NCBI GenBank assembly: GCA_946811695.1
Contig: OX328123.1
Span: forward strand, 122,477,118 to 122,541,117
DNA from: Gonocerus acuteangulatus
Taxonomy: Eukaryota > Arthropoda > Insecta > Hemiptera > Coreidae
DNA length: 64,000 bases
Direction: 5' to 3'
Both the position numbers and the translations under genes were made by a program. Every line of letters starts with the position of its first letter. The first letter of the stretch is position 1. A model generated the notes under the pieces. That model saw only the letters and a list, made by a program, of their open reading frames with translations. It had not been told where the DNA came from and made no database searches. This document shows positions 22,191-33,151 of this stretch, in pieces.

Positions 22191-23203
22191 CCCTTTGATG
22201 CATGATTTTTTCTTTTCGCATAAAAAAAATCTGAGAGGTAGAAATAGGCCTCAGGATAACAGGAAAAAACAGAAAAAAATTCATCGATTTTTTTTTGTCG
22301 AGAAATTTATGAAAAACTGAAAGATGCCTGGAGGCATCATTGTGCGTATGGGGAGGAATATTTTTTGAACGTACATGTACCATATAAGCATTCACATTTA
22401 TTGAAACTTATAAAGAATTTATGAGTTAAGGTTAAAAAGAACTCTCTTCTCTTTTCATCAAAATCACAAATGGTAATCCTTGAAACATGATTTGCCTTTA
22501 GTTAAAACACAAATAAAGTTCACATTTATCACTGTAACCACAAGTTTGGTATTTGTAGTTTTCCATCCTGCAGCATCACATCTTCTGAGATACATCAGGC
22601 AGTACATCCTCAAACAAATCATTCAAATATGAGAAGGGATCATACAAATTGTCGCCATTTATCTCTAAAACATTGGCTGAAAATACGCGAAGGTTCAGAA
22701 AGAACATTGTCATCGACATCTTCATCATCCTCACTATCATCTGGTGCTGTGATTATATGAAAAATCTGTTTCTCCTCTCCCCATTATCAATCAGATAATG
22801 GGACCCATCGCTCAGACCTCAGTACCAGATGCACGATGGTGCCCACTGGAAACAAATGAACAACCACAAAAATTGGCACAAAAAAATAAAACTTCAATAA
22901 AACACACTTTCACTTCGTAAAACTAGTACTAAGGAGTACGATTTTTTTAGGTCAGAATGGACGTTTTTAATGTGGCCTTGCGAAACGGGTCGCCTCGGGG
23001 TCAGAAACGAGACTATTGGTTTTGTCAGCATTAACTTATTTATTCTTTCTTGGGAACAAAGTACAAAGTTCAAAATCTCCCAGTCCCTTTGACACTTTTT
23101 GATGCTTACACAGAACGAAATGTAATTTGAAAAAACTCGACATAGTGCTCTGGGAGTGTAAAATATAATATGATGCCTGCAAGCATCACGATGCAACAAA
23201 GGG
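22191..23203. mobile_element. piggyBac-like element (non-autonomous)
   Basis: TTAA occurs at 22187-22190 and 23204-23207. The ends are inverted, CCCTTTGATGCATG on the left and CCCTTTGTTGCATCG as the complement on the right. A subterminal GATGCCTGGAGGCATC occurs near the left end, and a related GCTTGCAGGCATC near the right end. TTAA target sites and CCCTTTG ends are typical of the piggyBac superfamily. The interior (22650-22800, minus strand) keeps a short acidic remnant (SEDDEDVDDNVLSEP) like the acidic N-termini of piggyBac transposases, but no catalytic domain. It lies about 130 bp into the intron of the GPCR gene. Confidence 0.75.
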
Positions 23204-23221
23204 TTAATTATGTTATTTGAA

Positions 23222-23472
23222 GGGGTCGGGGAAAAATAGTGCCAAGCAAAATTTTTAACAAAACTTAACTGTAGCTGCTGTATGTTGGATATTATGTGGG
23301 ACTATCAGTCTATGATGCAAATGCTACTAAAATATGATTACTAGCTCTGTTTGATACTTAAACGTGTTGCCCCTAACCATTTCAATTGATAGTCCCACAT
23401 AATATCCAACATATAGCAGCTAACCTTAGGTTTTGTTGAAAATGTTGCTTCGCACTATTTTGCCCCGACCTC
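23222..23472. mobile_element. 250-bp MITE
   Basis: Inverted ends of about 85 bp, each beginning GRGGTCGGGG. They share AATAGTGC and TTGGATATTATGTGGGACTA, and the loop is about 75 bp. No coding capacity. It lies 18 bp from the piggyBac-like element. Confidence 0.75.
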
Positions 23473-23716
23473 ATCATTTAAAGAAGACTTACATATAGAT
23501 TAAACTCTAAACAATCCTGAATTTCTTAAAGCCGTTTATTTTTCTTTCTATTTTTGATTATTCATATCAGTACATAACAATTCAGGTATTTCTTACGGTT
23601 CACATTTAGTTGCATGTTAACCACAGGTTTTGCCTCTTCAAGAACACCAATGGTGGAGTCGAGAATTGTTTTAGTGAAATGGGTTATATTTATATATAAT
23701 ATAAATATAATACAAT

Positions 23717-25325
23717 ATAAATAACATTGCACTACTTATTCACTAAGACAATCTATTTATTACACTACCATTCCTTGGATTAGTCAGGGTATTACTCAGA
23801 GTATAATATTGCACTACTTATTCACTAAGACAATCTATTTATTATACTACCATTCCTTCGATTAGTCAGGGTACTACTCAGAGTATAATATTGCACTACT
23901 TATTCACTAAGACAATCTATTTATTATACTACCATTCCTTCGATTAGTCAGGGTATTACTCAGAGTATAATATTGCACTACTTATTCACTAAGACAATCT
24001 ATTTATTATACTACCATTCCTTCGATTAGTCAGGGTACTACTCAGAGTATAATATTGCACTACTTATTCACTAAGACAATATATTTATTATACTACCATT
24101 CCTTCGATTAGTCAGGGTACTACTCAGAGTATAATATTGCACTACTTATTCACTAAGACAATCTATTTATTATACTACCATTCCTTCGATTAGTCAGGGT
24201 ACTACTCAGAGTATAATATTGCACTACTTATTCACTAAGACAATCTATTTATTATACTACCATTCCTTCAATTAGTCAGAGTACTACTCAGAGTATAATA
24301 TTGCACTACTTATTCACTAAGACAATCTATTTATTATACTACCATTCCTTCGATTAGTCAGGGTATTACTCAGAGTATAATATTGCACTACTTATTCACT
24401 AAGACAATCTATTTGTTATACTACCATTCCTTCGATTAGTCAGAGTACTACTCTGAGTATAATATTGCACTACTTATTCACTAAGACAATCTATTTATTA
24501 TACTACCATTCCTTCGATTAGTCAGGGTACTACTCAGAGTATAATATTGCACTACTTATTCACTAAGACAATCTATTTATTATACTACCATTCCTTCGAT
24601 TAGTCAGGGTACTACTCAGAGTATAATATTGCACTACTTATTCACTAAGACAATCTATTTATTATACTACCATTCCTTCGATTAGTCAGGGTATTACTCA
24701 GAGTATAATATTGCACTACTTATTCACTAAGACAATCTATTTATTATACTACCATTCCTTCGATTAGTCAGGGTACTACTCAGAGTATAATATTGCACTA
24801 CTTATTCACTAAGACAATCTATTTATTATACTACCATTCCTTGGATTAGTCAGGATACTACTCAGAGTATAATACTGCACTACTTATTCACTAAGACAAT
24901 CTATTTATTATACTACCATTCCTTCGATTAGTCAGAGTACTACTCTGAGTATAATATTGCACTACTTATTCACTAAGACAATCTATTTATTATACTACCA
25001 TTCCTTCGATTAGTCAGGGTACTACTCAGAGTATAATATTGCACTACTTATTCACTAAGACAATCTATTTATTATACCACCATCCCTTCGATTAGTCAGG
25101 GTACTACTCAGAGTATAATATTGCACTACTTATTCACTAAGACAATCCATTTATTATACTACCATTCCTTCGATTAGTCAGGGTACTACTCAGAGTATAA
25201 TATTGCACTACTTATTCACTAAGACAATCCATTTATTATACTACCATTCCTTCGATTAGTCAGGATACTACTCAGAGTATTACACTACCATTCCTTGGAT
25301 TAGTCAGGGTACTACTCAGAGTATT
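23717..25325. repeat. 82-bp tandem satellite, about 19.5 units
   Basis: Head-to-tail units of 82 bp, each containing ATATTGCACTACTTATTCAC, TAAGACAATCTATTTATTAT and CCATTCCTTCGATTAGTCAG. Markers recur at 23799, 23881, 23963 and 24045, confirming the period. Internal units are nearly identical. The first unit and the final partial unit share variants (TTACACTACCATTCCTTGG) that are rare inside. Unit variants include GGGTATT versus GGGTACT, and AGAGTACTACTCTGAG in two units exactly six units (492 bp) apart. There is no coding potential and no CRISPR-like spacer structure. Confidence 0.97.
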
Positions 25326-26265
25326 GTTGTATACCGGTACAACACTGTTAAAGCTCGGTAGCAACCAGCTGTTAAAATACAATTATTATTATAATAACTA
25401 TAAAAAATAATGAAGTGAGATTTAACGTTTGAGTTTGTTCTTACTTTAAAATGAAATTTAAAAGGAAATTAAAGAGAATCGGAATTATTTTATCGAAACC
25501 GATTGCTCCCAGATAATCCGCGAGTTTTTCAGGCCATTCGTGAGTTTTTTCTTAGGCAATGCTTAGGTAAAGACCTCGTAATCTCTCTTTCCGTAAATGA
25601 TTGCGTACCAATTCTTACTGCTTATCCCTGTATTTTTTTTTTTTTTTTCAATATTCGTATTATATCAATGATTGTTAAAAAAGTATTATGTTTTCATTTT
25701 TTAAGGAGGTTCTTTTTATTTTAAGACAAAACTGAATATAAATAGTTTTCTTGATGAGACCTTCTTGTATATTGAATAATAATATTTCTCAAAATACAAT
25801 CGTTTTAAACACCAACTTGGAGTAGTAGAAATAAATAAATTGTAAATTAAAAGAAAGCCCTGATAAATCAAAAAAAAAAAAAATCATTATGTACATCTTA
25901 TAAAAGTTAAATAAATGTAATGAGGTTTTATTGACTTGATTAAAGTATGAGAGAAATACCCTTCAATAAAATATATAAGTAATAAATATATAAAATGTAA
26001 TAAAATTGAAAGAATAAGATATTAATCAAGGAACATCCTGCATTAGCATTATCAGGTTTATTACAAAATTTCGGTTTTAATATTATATAATATTAATAAT
26101 TCCTTGAAGAGAGTATGTCATTAAAGATCGATTCAAAAGCCCAGCATGGCAAGCGTGCTTTGAATAGGTTCACGTAGTATACTCGCCAAGAGACATTTAT
26201 TCCCAAGAACAATATTCATATTTATTTATTTTTTATATAATGGCGCATCTGCATGTAGACCGTCA

Positions 26266-26267
<2 letters not shown>
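25326..26267. other. No recognisable feature
   Basis: AT-rich sequence between the satellite and the AT tract next to the Ty3/gypsy element. No coding region or repeat was recognised. Confidence 0.45.

Positions 26268-26331
<64 letters not shown>
26268..26331. repeat. (AT)n microsatellite next to an LTR
   Basis: About 64 bp of alternating AT immediately left of the left LTR of the Ty3/gypsy element. The element probably inserted at the edge of this tract. Confidence 0.95.
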
Positions 26332-26337
<6 letters not shown>

Positions 26338-26464
26338 TATTAATAACAACGAGACAAAGAATAATTGGAGTTTGTATTTTTCTAACTTCATAACCAAAAA
26401 CTGAAGTAACAATTAACATATGTAATAATTCTAAATTCTAAATAAACATTTGTATGTCATATCA
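26338..26464 (-). repeat. 3' LTR of the Ty3/gypsy element
   Basis: About 127 bp. It starts TGATATGACATAC on the minus strand and differs from the other LTR by one base and one 6-nt gap. The outer end, near 26338, borders the (AT)n tract and is ambiguous by a few bases. Confidence 0.9.
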
Positions 26465-26785
26465 GTCCTCCCCTCTAAATTCTGTAGGAATTAGTTGGTC
26501 TATGTGACGTCGCCAGATCTCTCCACTATCCATTTTCAGTGTGTAATGAAGATTGCCTTCCTTAGAGATAACAGTTCCGAATTTCCACTTCTCTCCCCCT
26601 TGGTAATTCCGAGCTTGAACTCTTCTTCCGATTTCCAGAGTCCTCCATTTTTCCAAATTCTGTCTTTCTTCAAAATTATTTTTTTCCTGTTTCCTTTCTG
26701 TCAGAACTTCCAGGAATGTTCTTATTTTTCTACCAAACATCAATTGGTATGGGCTTGACCCATTTTTAGTAGGTGTTCTTCTCAG
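26462..26785 (-). pseudogene. Integrase C-terminal part of Ty3/gypsy pol
   Basis: This continues the integrase frame after an in-frame TAA near 26785. It encodes a segment ending in a motif of the form G-W-RRHIDQL, the usual C-terminal tail of gypsy integrases, preceded by GRRVQARNYQGGEKW. Only a stop codon separates it from the core, so the polypeptide would have been continuous in the parent element. Confidence 0.8.
26465..26478 (-). promoter_or_regulatory. Polypurine tract
   Basis: On the minus strand the purine run AGAGGGGAGGA sits immediately upstream of the 3' LTR, the site that primes plus-strand DNA synthesis in LTR elements. Confidence 0.85.
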
Positions 26786-27187
26786 TTAAGTAACTAAACG
26801 GTCAATTTTTGCTTGTAAATCCCCTTCTTCGCACTGCATTGCCTTCAATGACCGTTTGATAGTCTGAACAAAGCGTTCTGCTTGTCCATTGGTTGACGCG
26901 TGGAATGGAGCCGTCCTTTTATGTATTATAGCATGCTCCTTCATAAATGAAGTGAAATGTTGCGAAGTGAACTGACTCCCGTTATCTGAAAGAAGAGTTA
27001 GAGATAACCCGAAAATGGAAAATAGTTTTCTGAGTTGATTCACGCACCATATAGTTGTAGTAGTTTTAGTCGGAATCACCTCGACCCATTTCGTGAATGA
27101 ATCCACAATGACAAAGTAAAACGAACCTGCCCGGGTTCCGCAAAATCGATGTGTATCCGTTGCCATGGTGAGGTTGGTTCTCCCCAA
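26786..27187 (-). pseudogene. Integrase core of Ty3/gypsy pol
   Basis: Retroviral-type integrase core. FVIVDSFTKWVEV follows the first Asp region, LLSDNGSQFTS carries the second catalytic Asp, and NGQAERFVQT carries the catalytic Glu. It is in a different frame from the upstream pol ORF; the two overlap at about 27076-27187, marking a frameshift near 27140. The C-terminal end is an in-frame stop. Confidence 0.9.
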
Positions 27188-29142
27188 TGATGTGCCTTAA
27201 CCTTGGCTGGTTCATTTCTCTTTAAACAACATTGTTTACACTGTGAAACAAGTCTGTCTATGTCCTCATCAATCCCCTTCCAATAGCAATAGCTTCGGGC
27301 AAGGGACTTCATTTTCACCATACCTAAGTGGCCAATGTGTAACTCCATAAGAACCTTTCGCTTCAGTATTTGTGGAATAACAACTCTTGGTCCTCTGAAA
27401 ATGCAGCCATCCTGAAGAGAGAACTCGCCGTCGTGGAAGCCCAAAGTTTCGATGCTGTTTCCATTCACCAATGCTTCGAGTAGTGGTTGTAGTTCTTTGT
27501 CCGTTGCCGTTTCTTTAGATATGATCTCTGCATTTATAGGTAAAGTTTGCAGCTGATTCAAGTGGAATGTCGTGGTATTATCGACTGAATTGAAGTCCAA
27601 TGTATCTCTTGGATTTCTTGAAAGGAAATCAGCGTTTCCATGTTTGGTGGTCCTGCGATACTCAATGGTGTAGTCAAATCCGGAAAGAAAATGTGCATAA
27701 TTAAATAATCTCATGGCAGACATTTTGGGTAGCGTCTTGTGAGGATCGAAAATGGAAACGAGCGGCTTGTGTTCTGTAACGAGTAGAAATTTTCGGCCAT
27801 AACAGTATTGAAAAAATTTCTTGAGTCCCCAGTAAATAGCAGTCGCTTCCTTGTCAATTTGACTATAGTGGAGTTCAGCCTTAGTCAAGGTCCTGGATGC
27901 AAAGGCTATAGGTCTATCAGTTCCATCCTGAAATCTATGAGACAGTACCACTCCTAGTCCTACTGGTGATGCGTCCGTAGCTAGTATTATAGGTAAGTCA
28001 GGGTTGAAGTGAACAAGGATATTATCGCTTAGTATTGCTTTCTTCACTGCTTGGAAACTTTTTTCACATTCCTTGGTCCAGTTGTAGCTCCGACCTTTCT
28101 GTAATAATCTTGAGAGGGGAACTAATATAGTTGCTAAGTTAGGAATAAATTTATTATAATAATTAGCAAGGCCAAGAAAAGTTCTTAATTGACTCACATT
28201 CTTACAGTTGGATAGAGCTTTAGTTTTCTCCTCGCTCTTGTGTAAGCCCTTATTATCGATTATGTGTCCTAAATATTCAATACTTTGTTGGAAAAATTTT
28301 GACTTGTCTTTGTTTACTCGTAGGTCATGTGTTTTCAATCGTTGAAGTACTTCCTTCAATCGCAGTAAGGTTTCTTCTTTTGTTGAGCCTTGTACTATGA
28401 TATCGTCGAAGAATACCTGGACACCCCGTATTCCTTGCAAAAGTGAAGTGGAAAATCTATTCCAGATTGCCGGTGCTACCTTCACTCCAAACATCAGCCG
28501 ATTCAATTTGTACAATCCTTTATGTGTACTTAAGGTTTGCATTAAGGCACTTTCATCGTCCATCTTGAGGTGTAAGTAGGCTTGACTGATATCTAAGGTA
28601 CAGAAATATTTTCCTCCTCCCATTTCGGAAAAAATGTCCTCAATCTTAGGTATGGGGAAGTGTTCATCTTTAATTACTTTATTTAGTGTCACCTTGTAAT
28701 CAGCACATAACCGAACACTTCCATTTGGTTTGAGTACCGGTACTATTGGTGTACCCAATTCTGAAAATTCTACCTTGGTAATGATTCCTTCCTTTTCAAG
28801 CCTATCTAATTCATTTTCAATCTTCCCTTTTAGTTCATACGGTACTTGACGTGGTTTGATGTAAATAGGATTGGCTCCTTCCTGGAGTCGGAGATGGCCA
28901 ACGGTATCAGGAATAGTTCCAACTCCTTCCCTAAACACTTCTGAATATTCTTCCAGCAAAGAATCAAGATCGGATGAAGTCCGACGTCCTAATACTTTAA
29001 GTTCGGCCCAATCAAAGTTAACTTCTCTGAGCCATTCCCTACCGAATATCGGATCTACGTTGCCGTCTAAAACGTACAGTTTTCCCACGAATGTGGTAGT
29101 TTTGTAAGAGCACTTCACGAATGATACTCCTCTTGGTTTCAC
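27076..29142 (-). pseudogene. Ty3/gypsy pol: RT, RNase H and integrase zinc domain
   Basis: An open stretch of 688 codons. The reverse transcriptase spans about residues 100-300, with CTLDISQAYLHL (motif A) and VFFDDIIV (the YxDD box in F-F-D-D form). Next come the RT connection (LGHIIDNKGL, TFLGLANYYNKFI) and RNase H (ILATDASPVGLG, YSQIDKEA, TEHKPL where the family usually has TDHKPL, HGNADFLSR). Last is the integrase HHCC zinc domain (HIGHLG ... CKQC). Upstream it is separated from the protease by a single TAA, so the start codon shown is not a real initiation site. Downstream it shifts frame before the integrase core. Function in the live element is cDNA synthesis and integration. Confidence 0.93.
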
Positions 29143-29145
29143 GAT

Positions 29146-29349
29146 TTATCCGGTATATGTACACATTTCTACCTTAGTTTTGAACAATTTGTTTTGTAAA
29201 TTTAACTTCCTGAAATCTTGATAAGAAATAGCGCTCAATGTTGCTCCCGTAGCTAGTTCCATGCAAATAGGATTTCCCTCAATTGAGACTTTAACTATCA
29301 ACTTATCCTGGCGTGAAGATGTAAGTAGGTTTATTTCTTGTGGTTCCAA
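29146..29349 (-). pseudogene. Retroviral-type aspartic protease of Ty3/gypsy, inactive
   Basis: A short open stretch with the aspartic-protease signature. The active-site triplet reads A-T-G within MELATGATLSAIS, where the family requires D-T/S-G, so the catalytic aspartate has changed to alanine (GCT for GAT, one base). The frame ends in a TAA at about 29143-29145 that separates protease from reverse transcriptase without a frame change. Both changes would prevent polyprotein processing or synthesis. Confidence 0.85.
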
Positions 29350-29390
29350 ATCTTCATTTTCATATGTTGTTTGATGTACTACTCCTCTTC

Positions 29391-30457
29391 TTAATCTAGT
29401 GAGACAGACACGTGCAATATGGCCCTCACGATTACAATACCGGCAGATTTCTGTAACGAATCTACAGGTGTTAGCTTTATGTTGTTTACTTCCACACCTG
29501 TAACATCGGCCGTGTAATGTGTTGTCTGGTGATAAGGACTTTGGGATTGCTTGACTGGTAGGTAAACTGTCCCTCTCTTGCTTGGCTTGTTATTACGGTT
29601 AGCTTTGTAATTAGTTACTTTGTGGATCTGTTCAGGTTTAGTCATAGCCGAGCTCTCCTTAGTTGCTAACTCCATAGTACTAGCCATTTTCAAGACTTCA
29701 TTAAATGTTTTTAAATTAATTTCTTGTAATAAGCGTGTTCTTATCTCGGGTTTTCGTAACCCTCTGATAAACTGCAGTTGAAGAAACATTTCAGCGACAG
29801 ATTATCCGCGCTTACAATTGAATTTACACAAGCTGGTCATCTTTTTGAGTTCTGTCGCGAGTTGTACAATGGATTCTTCTTCTGACTGTACTCTTGAAAT
29901 AAATTGGTGTTGCCTTGCCCAATACTAGGCCGAGGGTCCATGTAATCGCTTAGTAGTTGTACTAATTCTTCATAGTGTTTCTTTTTGGGATCATTGGGAG
30001 CTACATGGTTGTAGATGCGGAGTTAACGCATGTTTTAAGTGAAGGAATATTTCTAAACGTCTAATGAAATTAATGAAAGATTCGTCTTCATTGTAGGGAG
30101 AAAAGTTAATATTAGAAGTTGCAAAAGGTTGCTTACCTTTATTCGTGTGACATAGGGCTTCATTTATCTGAATATTGTGATTGTTTGTGTCTCTAATAAA
30201 TTCCAATTTTCCTTTCAAGTGAAGATATACATCTTCTACATCACTTCTATAGTCCAGTTCATCTTGAAGTAATTCTTCACTAGTAAGAACTTCAATTTCA
30301 TCTTGAAGTTTTGTAAATTTTCCCCAATAGTCTTCAATACTATGAATCCTGGTATTTATTTCTGCAGATGTAAGTTCTTGGGATGTTTCAATAAATCTTG
30401 TTGCCTTTGAATATGGCCTTTGTGAATTGCTCGTAACTTACGTATTTTGTCTTCCAT
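29391..30457 (-). pseudogene. Ty3/gypsy gag, frameshifted, with two CCHC knuckles
   Basis: Reading down from an ATG at 30457, the frame starts with KLRAIHKGHIQRQQDL and soon shifts. Open pieces at 29991-30218 and 29391-29789 carry capsid-like sequence (ETSQELTSAEI, FINFIRRLEIF, FLQLQFIRGLRKPEIRTRLL). Near 29400-29510, in another frame than the surrounding open piece, are two zinc knuckles of the form C-x2-C-x4-H-x4-C, CYRCGSKQHKANTC and CRYCNREGHIARVC. Two knuckles fit a mag-type gypsy nucleocapsid. At least two frameshifts break it. Confidence 0.75.
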
Positions 30458-30466
30458 TATTAGTTT

Positions 30467-30479
30467 ATCCTCGTCGCCA
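30467..30479 (-). promoter_or_regulatory. Primer-binding site (tRNA-Ser type)
   Basis: On the minus strand TGGCGACGAGGAT follows the 5' LTR after a few bases. It is complementary to the 3' end of tRNA-Ser(GCT) as known from insects (CCTCGTCG plus CCA). Confidence 0.8.
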
Positions 30480-30486
30480 GTTATTA

Positions 30487-30621
30487 TGTATTAATAACAA
30501 CGAGACAAAGAATAATTGGAGTTTGTATTTTTCTAACTTTACATTCATAACCAAAAACTGAAGTAGCAATTAACATATGTAATAATTCTAAATTCTAAAT
30601 AAACATTTGTATGTCATATCA
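30487..30621 (-). repeat. 5' LTR of the Ty3/gypsy element
   Basis: About 135 bp, starting TGATATGACATAC and ending near TTATTAATACA on the minus strand. It matches the 3' LTR except for one substitution and a 6-nt insertion (TTACAT). Confidence 0.9.
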
Positions 30622-30630
30622 ATATGTATA

Positions 30631-32006
30631 CAGTCCTGTGAAAAATTATAAACTCAACTTATAAAATCAAAATATTTATTAAATTTTAAAGTGAATTCAT
30701 TGCGTAATAATTTTTTTTGATTGGTTTTTATGTTATTAGATTGCCAAAAAGCTTTAAATGGCCTTTGATTTGTTTGATAATTTACGGTAATCAAATTTCG
30801 TCAAAAAACCATGTTTACGCAGTGAATAAGTATAAACTCAAAGTTAATTTTTTATTGTCAGATGTACTAATGGATTATTACCACCTCAGTTTTCTTCTAA
30901 CTGTTGAAGAGAGAGTACATGGGATTGTTTTTTATGCAGTGGCGATTCCTGTGATTTTTTTTAATAATGCTGCATGGAAGTCAACTCACGGAAGTGGAGA
31001 AACAAAGAATTATGGACCTAAGAAGAGGTGGATTGACCCAGAGGCAAATTGTTCGCGTGCCAAACCCCTCTCAAGGAGTGGCCAATAACTTTTTAAGTTG
31101 CTGCCAAGACAATTACGGAAAAAATAAAAGAAGTGGAAGTCCTCCAAATTTTTTGAAGCAGGTGAAACGGGCGGTTTTGAAAGAAATCTCAAAAAACAGG
31201 AGCATCCTTTGCACTGATTTTGGGGTGATTTAATTTAGGATGTGATGCTAGCTTGATGAGGAAGTGGATATTGGAATCACAGTTTCTTAAATATTGTAAA
31301 GTAATGCGAAAATCACAGCTAAAGAAACATCATTTGCAGTGGCGACTGCAGTTCACTGAAAATCATTTTCAAAATAGCCAAAAAAATGTCAAGCGTTATT
31401 TTTAGTGATAAAAAAACTTAAAATTGATAGTCCAGATGGTTTAAAATATTACTTTAGAAATAAAAAAAAAGAAAATTCAAGAAGGTCGCATTGAAGTAGC
31501 GGAGTCATGGGTCTGAAATGCGTTTAATGAAAAGGAAAAAACTCGATTTGCATTTATTTCTGGAAAATTGAAGAAATTACTTATCAAAATGATTTGGCAG
31601 AGTTCTTTTTGCCGTTTATTACGATGTTGGAAGAAGAAATAATAATTTTACAGAAGAAAAACACGCTGATTCATACTACAAATGCCACAAAGCAGTGGTT
31701 TCAGGATTTTGGAATTATTATTTTAGATTGGCTGGATCTCAGTCAGATAGAAAATTGATGGAGGATTATGGCAAGAGAATTCTATGACTTTTAGAAACCA
31801 AAAATCCAAAATATTGATGAGCTCAAAGAAAGGATAACACAAGCTTGGGAAAACATACTAGAGAGAACTTTAATTAATTTAGTAAGAAGTGTCCTCAAAG
31901 GACTCTTGGAGGTGATAAGAAAAACATCGCATAAATGTCATTATTGATAAGCATTTACTCATTAAAGAGTCAGAAAATGTATGAGTTTATACTTTTTCAC
32001 AGGTTG
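30631..32006 (+). mobile_element. Tc1-like element, degenerate
   Basis: The left end CAGTCCTGTGAAAAATTATA is preceded by TA. The right end is its imperfect complement (CAACCTGTGAAAAAGTATAA), so the element is about 1.38 kb. The interior encodes a broken Tc1-type transposase. An N-terminal helix-turn-helix (GSQLTEVEKQRIMDLRRGG, LTQRQIV) at 30967-31100 leads into NYGKNKRSGSPPNFLKQVKR, as in the paired-like DNA-binding domain. Diverged catalytic-domain pieces follow in shifting frames (VIFSDKK near 31395, FFLPFITMLEEE near 31605, TTNATKQWFQDFG near 31677). Inactive. Confidence 0.85.
30967..31233 (+). pseudogene. Tc1-like transposase N-terminal fragment
   Basis: 88 open codons with the bipartite HTH DNA-binding region of Tc1-type transposases: EKQRIMDLRRGGLTQRQIV, then NNFLSCCQDNYGKNKRSGSP. 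The usual position of an isoleucine-rich helix between the two is disturbed. The frame ends before the DDE domain, whose remnants lie downstream to about 31800 in other frames. Confidence 0.8.
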
Positions 32007-32952
32007 TTTTTGGTTATTTTGTATAAAATGACGCAAATTCTAACAATATCATTAAATTTTTTATCAAAATTGCTACAAATCATTTAGGTAAACATTAAAT
32101 AATATCTTTTGTTAGCAAAATTTCAAAAAAAAAATGACATAAATGAATTCTGATAGTACATTTTTCCCTTGAGTTTATATGCGAAAGTAGAAATATAAAT
32201 TTTAAGATAATCATTAAAGGTATTAAAGAAGTAGGAAAAATGAAGATTTGACAATACATTTCAAACATTCTTCAATAATGGGAGCCTGAATAGGAACTTG
32301 GCTTCGGAGAGTGTTGCAAATAAGATTAAGGTGATGTGCAACTTCCCTCGCAGTGAAAGCTAACTATCTAGTTCAGTAACTTACGATAACGAGTACATTA
32401 TTGGAACCATAGCCCCGAGGATTAACCTTTAACACATTGATTGCTCTCAGTGTGTTCAGACATTTTCACGGAGCGAAGTTGGAGGGAAAAGTGTTGATTT
32501 CTGATTTTTAGGCTTTAAATATTTTTCATGATTCGTTGTTTATCTCCGTGACTTCCAGTGTCGTTGGCTCTGACTGTATGCAAACTACCGTGCTTCTCTG
32601 ACTGATATTTGTCTAAGCTTCAGTAAATCTATCCGCTTTTTTGGGCAGATATTCCTACGAGCGTAATTGATATTTTTGGGCCGTGTCCCCAGTGAGGAAA
32701 ATATTGTATATATAATGTGAGCACGTAGTTAACATTTAAGGTCATTAATGGCTTTTTAAGTATTAAACCATTTTTTGCCATTTTAGGTGGATATTGAGTA
32801 GTTTTTACGAGCTTTTACAATTAGAATGAAGAAAAATATGAGTATTGTAGAACCCATATCTAATAAACGCTTAATTTTGAAGGCTTATTCGTTCCAAAGC
32901 AGACCCCGTTGGCCGTCATATTAAAATATTCGTAGCAAGTAAAAATAGAAAT
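32007..32952. other. No recognisable feature
   Basis: AT-rich sequence between the Tc1-like element and the 5S-derived SINE. No frame or motif of note. Confidence 0.5.
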
Positions 32953-32965
32953 AATAGTTCCTGCA

Positions 32966-33151
32966 TCCAACGTCCGTAGCCACGTTCAATGCACCGGTTC
33001 CCGTAGATCACCGAAGTTAAGCAACGTCGGGCGTGGTCAGTACCTGAATGGGTGACCGACCACCTGCTGTTGGTGTTATAAAAGCGTGACAACCTGTAGA
33101 TAGTCCTGCGTTAATAACCCAATTGTCGATACGCCGTTAAATACGAAAAAA
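32966..33151 (+). mobile_element. 5S rRNA-derived SINE with 13-bp TSD
   Basis: The first 110 bp or so are clearly 5S rRNA: CCAACGTCCGTAGCCACGTT, ATCACCGAAGTTAAGCAACG, TCGGGCGTGGTCAGTACCTG, AATGGGTGACCG. They include the internal control region (A box, intermediate element, C box) used by polymerase III. A tail of about 70 bp (ACAACCTGTAGATAGTCCTG, GATACGCCGTTAAATACG) ends in a short A-run. AATAGTTCCTGCA is present at both junctions (32953-32965 and 33152-33164). The 3' part of the 5S region is altered, so it is not a functional 5S gene. Confidence 0.92.

Larger units (their letters stand above)
26338..30621 (-). mobile_element. Ty3/gypsy LTR retrotransposon, defective
   Basis: A structurally complete element of about 4.28 kb on the minus strand: 5' LTR at 30487-30621, primer-binding site, gag, protease, reverse transcriptase, RNase H, integrase, polypurine tract and 3' LTR at 26338-26464. 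The domain order PR-RT-RH-IN is that of Ty3/gypsy. The primer-binding site matches the 3' end of tRNA-Ser, a trait reported for the mag lineage. No envelope gene is present. Gag and pol are interrupted by frameshifts and stops, and the protease aspartate is lost, so this copy cannot be autonomous. Confidence 0.93.

Noticed and set aside
23717..25325. CRISPR-like regular array
   Set aside because: Units are contiguous 82-bp tandem repeats without variable spacers, in animal DNA.
32966..33078. Functional 5S rRNA gene
   Set aside because: It has target duplications, an unrelated tail with A-run, and changes in the 3' part; it is a SINE head.
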